Assembly: GCF_020080835.1 (NCBI RefSeq)
Contig: NC_058159.1
Coordinates: 8,246,001 to 8,310,000 of the forward strand
Source: Cotesia glomerata
Lineage: Eukaryota > Arthropoda > Insecta > Hymenoptera > Braconidae
Length of the DNA: 64,000 nt
Direction: 5' to 3'
Part shown: positions 54,801-64,000 of the stretch, in pieces
How positions within the stretch are numbered: position 1 is the first letter of the stretch
Layout of the letters: each line of letters starts with the position of its first letter
Program-made: the position numbers and the translations under genes
Notes under the pieces: model-generated
Told to the model about the DNA's origin: nothing
Database searches by the model: none
What the model saw: the letters and a program-made list of their open reading frames with translations, nothing else

Positions 54801-57226
54801 AGAATTGATAAATTATTAATAAACTACGTGTTGATTTTTTTTTTTTAAATTAAATATATCACGAAACAATTTAACGATTTGTCATATTAGTGTTACATTG
54901 ATTAAATTTTAACAATTCTGAAAAAGATCACAATTATTAAATTTCGGCAGAATTATGATTTTCATAATTATCATTATCAGATGAATCGATTAGTCTGTCA
55001 CGGGCATCTAAGTTTTCGGGTACTTCATTCTCGGGTCAAATGTCACGCTACGAACCAGAGCATGAAGGGTAGTTCTCGAGTTTAGCAAAAAAATTATTCT
55101 TATCTCTAAGTAAATGAAATTTTCTTCTATCTATTTTTGTTTCTTTTTTTTTTTAATTCCAACATAAAATATTTTTTTGCATAATTTTAAAATATCACAT
55201 AGTAAAAATTTGGGAGTGAATTTGAAGTGAATTTCTCTCTTGCATCACTCGGAGAACCGGAGTGAAAAAAATTAAACTGTCCGAATACGGGCTAAATCTA
55301 TCATTTTTCTCAACGGAGTCATTCGACGGAAATATGGATTTTAATCAAAAAAATATCCGAGTACGGAGTTTTTATATTAAAATAAATTTTTATTTTGTTG
55401 CAACAAGTTTTAATGCCAATTTGTTTTTTCGTCAGTCTAAAAAAATTGACATTAAAAAAAAAAATTTTTGTCAGCAAAAAAAATAAAACAAAAAAAGAAA
55501 ATTAAAATTTTGATAAGAATTCAAAAAGGTTACATTAAGGAGGTATTGTGGCAAATAAAGACACCAATAGGTTATGGCTATTGGTTTTTCTCACGCACTA
55601 GTGCTGCCTCTCTTTACAGACTATCGCTCACTTACTTCCACTCACGTAAAATATCGAAAGTCACTAACTTCAAACATTTCTTATAAAAAAATGAGTACCG
55701 CTCGTTTATGTTATTTTTGATAAATAATACTTGTTATAACTTCAATTAAATATTCTCAGTTTTTCAAAAAAATTCTAAGAAAAGTTTGGTTGTTATTCAA
55801 TAAAATGTTCACTCTAACTACGGTCAGGATAGGGAATACATGTTAGATGTGCGATTTTCAATTGCTAATATTTCGAAAATTACCAGAAAGCACTGATTTT
55901 ATAATTTTCAAATGAATAAATAATATTTTGTTATTATTTTATTGAATGTAAAAAATAAAGAATTCACTCAGTGGAGTTTTTTATATTATGTAAATAATAT
56001 AATAATAATTTATTATGTAAATAAAATCTTTCTTAGTGAATTTTGCTATGGAGAGACTAAATCAATTGAAAATCATCCACTTCGCAAATTTTTTATCATG
56101 CACATTAGAAAATAGAATAAAAAATAACTTTGAATCTCTAACATTTCACTCTATATGTTGTATTGGGCAAGTTTATTAGCTGCATCGTTTGTATTCAGTT
56201 AAATGTTGGGATTTATAATGACATCCCTTTTTGTAAAATAAATATCCAACTGAGTAAACTGAATGAAATTTAGCATTCAACAGCACACATTATTCAAAAA
56301 CATCCGTATTTAAAAGGAAACTCTGTGTGACGCAACAAAATTTACATGCTAGCGTTAAATAACTCAAGTAATTAACAGAAATATACGAGTGATAGAGTAG
56401 TAACAAAAAGCGGAAAAATTAACATTGCGTGACAAGTTTCGTGTACACATTTGAGGAAAACCATCCCGTGTACGAGTGTAGATGTGTATGTATGTTTGTA
56501 GGATGTAGTGACCAAGTGCCAGTTTATATTTGCTACTAAATGCATGCATATGAATACATAACATTTAGTTGTCCGACTGGGAAATGTATCCTAGTTCCTA
56601 GTCGTGGAAAAACCAATGTTTCTATTGCTGCTGCCAGACTTGTCTCTCCGTTGTACTTTTATGTGCATTGTATACATATTACATGTTATGGAATTCGGTT
56701 TACTCAAAACAATAAAAAAAAGTTTGGAATAATTTGTGCTTCAACTTTAGATTGAAATATTTCGCGGTATTTTTATCTCAGATAAGATGACAAAACGCCC
56801 ATGCGTGGTTTAAGCCTAATTTCTTTTTATGTATGTTTAGATTGACCAGTCGATTATAGTTTTTTATTAATTATAAATAAATGACACTAAATTATAAAAC
56901 TATCTGCAACACAAAACAATTATTTGTAATTTGGAGCTAATAAAGAAAATAGGTCTCGATACGTCAATTTTTTCGGAAGTTATCGTGTATCTTTATACAA
57001 AAGAAACCTACTTTCAGACATTCGGGCGTCAAAATACAATTTCTTTCTCAAAGTAGTAACATATAATGATTTTTTATAAAATAAAAGGTGATTTATTTAG
57101 CGTGTTTTATTGATATTCGTCTATTTATATTATCATATAATCTCAATATACAGTCGTGATAGAAGCATTTTAAGACCAAAAAATTGCTGAAACTTGAGGT
57201 TATGTTGAGAGCAGCAGAACACTACC
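54801..57226. other. Gene-free stretch
   Basis: Only short K/F/I-rich frames. No RNA gene or repeat was recognised. Confidence 0.3.
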
Positions 57227-57394
57227 TTAACTCTTTCCCGGCTCGGAGTATCGGTGAGTCTAGATTTGAGTCAAGTAGGAATAGAGCCAATTAAAGTCCA
57301 TTGTAAGGCTGTATGAGTGAAAGTTTAGTTGTGGCAGTGCAGACAAGTGCCCCCTTTTACCATTTTTCCGGCCCTCTCTCTAGAAAACAGACTA

Positions 57395-57922
57395 TCTGAA
57401 CAAAAACAGTTTCACTGTAAAAAAATCGTGCCAAGTCCACGTTCATAAAACTATTAAGAAAAAAGAAATTTTTTTTTTTCTTTACACAAGGATATAAAAT
57501 AAAAAAATAAAAAAATCCAAGTAACCGATATGATTGTATAAGATTTTCGGAAATTAAAAAAAATTTTGTTGTAAATTTAAAAATTAAAAAAAAAATTTTG
57601 GAACGTATTTAGTGTGCGTGATTGCAAAATATTTTACTTTTTATGAAATTCGTAAAATCTATTTACTAGGACTTTAATAAAATTGAAATACACAATGACG
57701 CACACCAAGTACGTTCCAAAATTTTTTTTTTAATTTTTAAATTTACAACAAAATTTTTTTTAATTTCCGAAAATCTTATACAATCATATCGGTTACTTGG
57801 ATTTTTTAATTTTTTTATTTTATATCTTTTTGTAAAGAAAAAAAAAAATTTCTTTTTTCTTAATAGTTTTATGAACGTGGACTTGGCATGATTTTTTTAC
57901 AGTGAAACTGTTTTTGTTCAGA
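57395..57922. repeat. 528-bp near-perfect palindrome
   Basis: TCTGAACAAAAACAGTTTCA at the left pairs with TGAAACTGTTTTTGTTCAGA at the right. The arms pair almost without mismatch over more than 200 bp (CGTGCCAAGTCCACG region, GTAACCGATATGATTG region, TTTTGGAACGTA), with a centre of about 80 bp. Confidence 0.85.
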
Positions 57923-58390
57923 TTTTAGTATTTTTTGTAATTATAATAAAAATTTACAATTGGTACCAACTTAAATCTCGCGTTGGCTGCATTTTTTATA
58001 GCAAACTATCCCCTTGAAGCTACAGTTTATGTAAAAATAATTCCAGCGCACCCTGGCGGGTATAGATGCAAGCTGTGAAATGTATTTTTTTAACTGTAGT
58101 TTCCCATCTATTGGAAGATTACCATGCATTCTCAAAGTATTTAGTCTGTGGGATGTCACTTTTTACATCGAAAAAAAGTCAGGATCGAAATTTTTGAGCT
58201 TGCTATAGTTTACGTTGATAAAATTTAATAATTTCAAGTAGATTAATTGTTATAATTGAATATAATGAACTAATATCAGTTAAATAAAGTATGAATTACT
58301 GTTATAATATAAAATTTAGGAACAAAAAGTACCGTAGAATTAAATAAAATTTTGCAACCTCGAAATACCGTTCTGCTTACAGTAAATACA

Positions 58391-58536
58391 CTCGGTAGTC
58401 TGGCGCTCCGTTTACAACGGATTTGAACGGAACTTGGCGCCAGATTCTACCGAATCTGTGGAACTCGGTAGTGTGGCGCTCCGTTTACAACGGATTTGAA
58501 CGGAACTTGGCGCCAGATTCTACCGAATCTGTGGAT
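58391..58536. repeat. Two 73-bp tandem hairpin units
   Basis: CTCGGTAGTxTGGCGCTCCG to ACCGAATCTGTGGA occurs twice head to tail with about one change. Each unit is itself an imperfect hairpin (GGTAG...TGGCGC against GCGCCAGATTCTACC). Confidence 0.85.
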
Positions 58537-58612
58537 AGCTCTCTCATTTTAAGAATAAGATGTACGATTCAAATTAAGAGTAGGGATTCAAGGTCGACCG
58601 GGAAAGAGTTAA

Positions 58613-59186
58613 ATGCTTCTACGTTATTATGAAGCGTGCAATTAACAGAAAAAGTTATCTTCATGAGCAATTGAACAAATAGTGTTTGGATTTAATGTTA
58701 GTACATCACATGGTTTTCTTAATAGTACTAGTAGTACATTCAGTAGCGCTAATAAATATTTTGGCATTGAAAATTCGATCGAACAATCTGTAAAATATTA
58801 AGATAAAATTCAGATTTTGGAACGTATTTTTAATTGATGTTATTTATTGCTCAAATCACCAACGTTTCGTCGTTTATTAAGATTTCCTCAGGTGTCTATA
58901 AAATATGCATATGAATTAGTTAAACAATATCATGTATTACACACTTACACAATTGAATATTTTAACAATTATACATGTTTTCCGAATATTAACCATTAAA
59001 TACTAATTACAAATGAAAGAAATTTTTTGACAACTATAAAGTTATTTTAGATAAAGTCAAAGGTTAAATTTTTATTTAACAAAAATAAATTAATGCTTTT
59101 AATATTGCACGACTCATGATGTGAAACATCAGAGAGCGCTTTACAATCGAACAATTTTTTTCGCCTCATTTCGGCAACTATTTTCA
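58613..59186. other. Gene-free stretch
   Basis: Nothing recognised. Confidence 0.3.
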
Positions 59187-59472
59187 TTATTATAGTCTTT
59201 TTTTTTTTTTTTTTTTTTTTTTTAATTATTATTTAGAGTCGGTTTTAACTGCTGTGGTCATATCACCGACTTTAACTGTTGGGAGTGGTACGTTGGGGTC
59301 TTTTTGGGTTGTATAAATCTTAACCTACGCGGCAAGGGCCGAATATCAACCAAGTTGGTTTCTAAAACCAGCTTGGGATTCGAACCCACGCCTGGCCGGT
59401 AAGTTAGTCCGAGTCCTCTATAGGCCATGCACCTTAGACGACTCTGCTAACGTCACCGGTTATTATAGTCTT
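59187..59472 (-). mobile_element. tRNA-derived SINE with 13-bp target duplication
   Basis: The body is 59200-59459. On the minus strand the head reads GGTGACGTTAGCAGAGTCG (A-box), then an arm-like middle and GGGTTCGAATCCCA (B-box and T-arm, about 59382-59395). A non-tRNA body of about 150 bp ends in a poly-A of about 24. The 13-bp TTATTATAGTCTT flanks it exactly (59187-59199 and 59460-59472). The long variable region suggests a tRNA-Ser or tRNA-Leu ancestor. Confidence 0.85.
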
Positions 59473-59924
59473 GTTAGTTCACGGAATCAAGATATTTTGC
59501 ATACGATTGTCAAGATAATTTAATGGAGATTAATTTGACACTCTTCAAAAATTGATTCAGTGCATTAGAAATGGAAAAAAACATCAAAATAGGTCAAAAA
59601 ATTTTCCTGTCCGTCATGTATGAAACTCGGAAAACACTTAACTTGCGAAAAAATGCATCAATTAAGTTAAATTTTTTTTTTAAATTCTTAAAGAGAATTG
59701 TAGGTCACCGAATGCAAATGGTTAGGTAATTCAGTGTCATTCATGTATAATTAACAAAATAAAAAAGCCAGAAGACTGTATATCTATATATATCCATGTC
59801 AAATTTACGTGGATGGTGATATATATATTATGTACATTGATTCCATCAGGGGCACCTGTGCATTACCTACCTAGTACAGCTGTTTTTTCGGCAACTAATT
59901 TTGAACGACTTATGTTTTTTTTTT
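59473..59924. other. Gene-free stretch
   Basis: No recognised feature apart from a TATATA-rich hairpin near 59780-59830. Confidence 0.3.
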
Positions 59925-60795
59925 TAACTTTCCGCTAAGAAAATTGAAAATTTTCAAAAATCGGGAAGTTATTGTTTTTACCCCGTTTTTCGAAAATCAA
60001 GTTTTCATCAGATCTCGACGTTTTGAGGTCCTAGGAAGCTTCCCTGACTATTCCCGCGATGGTGTCTGTATGTCTGTATGTATGGATGTATGTATTTGTG
60101 CGTATGTGTGTGTGTATAAGTGTGTGTGTGTATATGTGTGTGTGTGTAAAGCTCTCATAACTTTTGAACGGCTTGACCGATTTGATCGTGGGTGGTGCCA
60201 TTCGAAAGGGTTCGACTAAACTTAGATTTTGAATACAAGTTGGACCGATTCGGACCGATAGATTTTGAGAAATCTTAAAAAAACTGCGAAAAAAAATTTT
60301 TTTCAAATGTGGTTTTTTTTTAATAACTTTCAAACGGCTTGACCGATCAATTCCAAAAACAAATCAGCTTTTAACATAAAAAACCACGTCAATCGCCACC
60401 AAGCCGGTCAAAATTGGTTGATTCGTTCGTAAGTTATCGTTGACGAAAGAAATCGAAAAAAAGTGTTTTTTTCAAATTACACCGAAATTTCCGGTCTGAT
60501 CCATTTGTGCTATGAAAATATAGCATAGAATTTGAAAAACTGCGTCGAATGCCGCTAACCATGTGAAAATCGGTACATTCATTCAAAAGTTATTGCGGTT
60601 TGAAAATTCAAAAAATGGTGTTTTATGAAACTTCTATCAGACTTTTGAGCTCAGAAAGCTCAAAACTACACGAAAATTATATTTTTAAGCTCGAAGAGCT
60701 CAAAAACGTAATAAGTGCAATTTTGAGCGCTTAATTACGAAAGTAGCGGGAAGTTGCATGGATGGCCTTCAGGGTCAACCGTTTTCCTAATTTTT
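59925..60795 (+). repeat. Repeat A, the most complete copy
   Basis: In order: AACTTTCCGCTAAGAAAATT, 'ccccgtttttcgaaaatcaag', 'gaggtcctaggaagcttccc', TGTATG and TGTGTG tracts, three related blocks centred on CTTGACCGAT and AAATCGGTxxATTC, the GAGCTC pair, GCGGGAAGTTGCATGGATGG and GGTCAACCGTTTTCCTAATT. The ends carry inverted AACTTxCCGCTAA / AGCGGGAAGTT motifs. The frame at 59944 recurs in other copies only because the repeat is conserved; it ends in the dinucleotide tract. Confidence 0.85.
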
Positions 60796-60799
60796 TTTT

Positions 60800-62149
60800 T
60801 TTTAATATTTCATAATTAAATGAGCATTATGAGTCGTGCACTTTTAAATTTCCCAAACTTTTTTATATTAATTTCAAATCATCCTATTTAATTTATTTTT
60901 TAAAATACTTTTAATCGTTACTTTACATCGCATTGCAGATGTTGAAAAATAAGAAAAAGAATTAATGTATTTAAGTAGAATTTCCGTATTCTAAACCTTT
61001 TAAATAAGAAATTCAATTAAAAAAGTAAATAAACATGTTAACTATGCTCGCATTAAGTTGTTTTTATTTAATCTCCCAAAGCTAATTATTCATACTGATA
61101 AAAATAATGAAAATTAAAAAAATGTTTGTTTGTCATGAAGATTGAATATACAACTTTAAGTAAAGGTTACTATTCACATGCACGTGATGTAATCGCGGCC
61201 CACGGTAAGGGTTGTTACATCCGATTTATGGCCAGTTTCGCTTGTCATACTTGGCTCACATAACTTAGACACTAATGTTCAATGACCGAGTTCTGCGACA
61301 CGCCAGCGGCTCACAGGTGTTTAGCGAGATCACAATCACAGTCTTGTAATATCATTACCAAATTGTCCATCTTATCCCTGTTAAGTTAAAGCAATGCTCG
61401 TATAAATTACCATGTATACATTTTATTGTAAAGGCGCTGAATTTATTTCCGTCATGCATGAAAAAAATTGAAGCACCAGTTCTAATAAATTACAGAAGAA
61501 AAATCACAAAACAACAATGATTGATGATAGATGATGGAATAAATAAATTTTAAGTAATTCAATATGAACATATTTTCATTCTGTGATGATAATAAATAAA
61601 TAGTAAAAAAATTTCGCTTCATATACTGATGAATCGAGCGATAACATCTTTTACATAAAATATTTTCTCAAATAATCGATTCGTCGCGACGGTTTTCATT
61701 TTTCCGATCAGAGAAATTGCTTGCACATCAGAGAGTTCTATGGGTAACGAATGGGAACAGAGAATATGTAACATCAACTCACTTTTTTTACCCTCTTTTT
61801 CTCGTTACTTTTTCGTTTTCGTTTAGAAAAAGGGACCTGAGGAGTGAGTGAAAATTTGCAAGCCTATGTAAGATATTGTCCCGCTGAAATGATGAAATTG
61901 TTTGAAGTTATACATACCACTCGTTTGACATGAGTAAAATACTTTCCGCGAATTAGTGATAAATATTTTATTTTAGCAAATTTTTAAATATCTCCGTAAA
62001 TTGATTCGAAAATATAATTATTTTTTATCATATTTTCAACGTTTCTCCAACATCAACGTTGTCGGAATCGCCACTGAGCAGCTGAATGACGTACGATAGT
62101 TTCGGTCATTATTGCTCAGAAAGTTCAATTTGAGAAAAAGTTCAATATG
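60800..62149. other. Gene-free stretch with a GC-richer patch
   Basis: The patch at about 61170-61340 (GTGATGTAATCGCGGCCCAC; ACACGCCAGCGGCTCACAGG) is of high complexity but has no frame. The remainder is AT-rich with nothing recognised. Confidence 0.3.
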
Positions 62150-62151
62150 TA

Positions 62152-63381
62152 CACTGAAAAAAAAGTATGAGTCTCACACTTATAAATTTTAGTGATATTA
62201 CAATACTTGGTATTGCGAATATACTTAAACAATATTTGAGTCTCAACGCAATATTTTTAAGCGCTACACTAAAACTCGTTTAAGTCATACACTTAAACCG
62301 ACTTTGAGCGCCACCGCAAAACTCATAACCACAATACACTCAGATATGTTAATTTTTTTTTATTTTTTATTAATTTATATATTTAATTTTTTAATTTTTT
62401 TAATTTTATTTATTAAAAAATAATAATTAAAAAACTAATGTTAGGATGTTACAATTATTGTCGTAAAGGCTAACCTCAGATGACAATGTGTTCAAATTTT
62501 ATAATATTATAAAATGACATACATGTAATTTTATATTATACCTATAGAAGCAGGAAAAATATTTTGTTGTAAATATTTTCTATGCTTTTACTTTACTAAA
62601 GGTATTCGTTTTTAAGTAGTTTTAAGTTGTTGTAAATTTAAGGATTAGACGAGTAACTAGTATTTCTAACATGCTGTCACCAGATATCAAAATATAGTTA
62701 CTCTGTAAAATGGTTAAGAATATTGTAGCTTGGGTGCGAGTGAGAGAACGAGCAAGAGTGTATGAAGTATGCAAGTATGCTGTTGAGAGATAGGGGTGAG
62801 AAGGGACCGAGAGGCCCAGGTAATTTTAAGAGATAATTTTTAAGTTAGTCTAATACCACCCAGGCTAGGAAACAGTTGTATGTAGTACTTCCCTTATCAA
62901 TAAACATATTATTACACTTTTACTAAGTATCGCCTCGTGTTGTAATTTCTTTTAATTAATATAATACTAAAAATCTATATTTTATATACCTTACATATAT
63001 GTAAGGTATACCTTTAAACACTTGATGATAGGAGGATTAATTCCACTGAGTTAATTTATTTTTCACCCACGGATCCATAAATAATTATTGTTAATGTCAA
63101 TTATATAAATATTTTTTCTATGCTCTTAAAAACGATGTTTAGGTTAAAGGTATAAACACGGTATATAAACACGGGGAAAAAAGAAGCAAAGTACGCGCTG
63201 AGTCTTACGCGGGAACTTTTTTTACTATACTCTCTGAACTTGCAATAGTATCGTACGGAAAATATAAGTCACTTACTGAAACAGAGTATTGCGATAATAC
63301 TTAAACTTTTTTATATCATATTCGCAATGCCTATTCATTAAAAAAGAGTATACCTAGAGGACTTAAACTTTTTTTTCAGTG
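62152..63381. mobile_element. Second copy of the TA-flanked CACTGAAAAAAAAG element
   Basis: TA (62150) then CACTGAAAAAAAAGTATGAG; the right end is ACTTTTTTTTCAGTG then TA (63382). It is the inverse-orientation partner of 41563-46137 and matches it along both arms. It lacks the CCCGGG-ended insertion, preserving the empty site, but has a 442-bp insertion of its own at 62543-62984. Confidence 0.8.
62543..62984. mobile_element. 442-bp insertion of uncertain type, LTR-like content
   Basis: TATACC flanks both sides (62537-62542 and 62985-62990), and the first copy has one TATACC without insert. The interior has TGTTGTAAATATTTTC near its left, a GAAGGGACCGAGAGGCCCAG patch and CAATAAACATATTATTACAC near its right, like an LTR with a polyadenylation signal. 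The very ends are not TG...CA. Confidence 0.5.
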
Positions 63382-63383
63382 TA

Positions 63384-64000
63384 GTTATTATGTGTAATTT
63401 TTTTAAAAAATCTTTCACAATATTTTTATTAAAGGTACAATGATAATTAGGTGCTGTGGGTTCATTATAAGCAAATTGGTGTCGTTGATAGCATATACTA
63501 ACATTTGGTTTTCTTCGCAAAAAAACTGCAAGTAGAGAGAAAATTAGCGCTATCCAATTACTTAAATTGATAAACTACTAAAAATCTTCAGTCAGTAAAC
63601 TAGAATCTGACTTTTTTCTTTATAGCCCCTTTCGATTTCCGGCTGGTTATATCCAGAAAAGTACAAAAAAATAAAGGGAGGTAAACTTTGTGGCCTAGAA
63701 CTGAAAAAACAGTCAGTGAAGTAGAGTCTCTAGAAATAGGTGGCTTCGCGGACGCCACCAGAGTGATCTTACTGAAAGTATATGGAGAAAAAAATGGAGA
63801 ATTTTTACTAAATTCTAAATAAAAATTAACATCTGAGAAAAAAAGGAATCTTGAACCGATAAAACAAACAAAGATTTCTATGAAATTCATGCAAACTTCA
63901 ATTTTTTTACAAGTAAAATAATTGTCATGGATTAATGCAATTATATAAAAGTTTATAGTAGTAAAAATACAAATTGAAACATCATAATTTATATTATTTC
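63384..64000. other. Gene-free stretch to window end
   Basis: A 96-codon minus-strand frame (63600-63890) is F/S-rich with no recognised motif or promoter. No gene is called. Confidence 0.3.

Larger units (their letters stand above)
57231..58608. mobile_element. 1.38-kb TTAA-flanked element with nested palindromes
   Basis: TTAA (57227-57230 and 58609-58612) flanks inverted ends CTCTTTCCCGG and CCGGGAAAGAG. No coding capacity. Inside are a 528-bp palindrome (57395-57922) and a tandem pair of 73-bp hairpin units (58391-58536). TTAA duplication fits piggyBac or Kolobok mobilisation. Confidence 0.7.

Noticed and set aside
59944..60219. Frame reading KIFKNREVIVFTPFFENxVFI, shared with 18680 and 50538
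   Set aside because: The apparent protein conservation only reflects the DNA conservation of repeat A. The frame always ends in the dinucleotide tract and has no start context or third-position bias I can see.

Overview
The window looks like nuclear DNA of an insect, most likely a hymenopteran parasitoid of the braconid type. It is very AT-rich, has GT-AG introns with short AT-rich interiors, arthropod-style promoters (TATA plus TCAGT initiator), long dinucleotide tracts, and a dense mosaic of LINEs, MITEs, SINE-like pieces and LTR remnants. The host assignment is inference: no conserved housekeeping gene is present.

Only two host genes can be supported, both on the minus strand. (1) A two-exon gene (12494-13358) encodes an unrecognised 265-residue protein with several potential N-glycosylation sites, a TATA/initiator promoter and a downstream AATAAA. 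(2) A seven-exon gene (17238-25974) encodes a 312-residue secreted protein. Its middle resembles a reprolysin-like (venom-type) metalloproteinase domain, but the zinc-binding HExxH region is missing. Its 7-kb third intron carries two head-to-head LINE fragments and a TA-flanked DNA element.

The rest is mobile DNA. 1-12 kb: MITEs, a SINE, several copies of a roughly 0.9-kb dispersed repeat (called repeat A here) and microsatellites. 18.6-24.7 kb: an R1-clade LINE abutting (TG)n inside repeat A, head to head with a decayed RNase-H-bearing LINE. 26.9-28.5 kb: two elements packed with GATCAGGCATGAACAGG-like motifs, one carrying a 5S-rRNA-like piece. 29.3-31.5 kb: a DIRS-type tyrosine-recombinase fragment, a Copia fragment, a hairpin element and a TIR element. 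31.5-37 kb: an imperfect 5.6-kb palindrome of two R1-clade LINEs whose 3' ends both run into (AC)n within repeat A. 38.2-39.4 kb: a TTAA-flanked transposon with a transposase remnant. 41.6-46.1 kb: three nested layers (TA-flanked element, CCCGGG-ended element, solo-LTR-like block). 47.8-50.8 kb: repeat A split by a TA-flanked element. 52.5-54.2 kb: a CR1/Jockey-like LINE with ORF1 joined to RT. 57.2-58.6 kb: a TTAA-flanked element containing a long palindrome and a tandem hairpin. 59.2-59.5 kb: a tRNA-derived SINE with a perfect 13-bp target duplication. 62.2-63.4 kb: a second copy of the 41.6-kb outer element, which supplies an empty-site reference.

The most informative biology is the relation between repeat A's internal (TG/AC)n tract and R1-clade LINE insertion, the degenerate metalloproteinase-like secreted gene, and a group of 2-bp-TSD DNA elements that share a terminal scheme but have different subterminal motif arrays. 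All family names are from recognition of motifs; no database search was possible.
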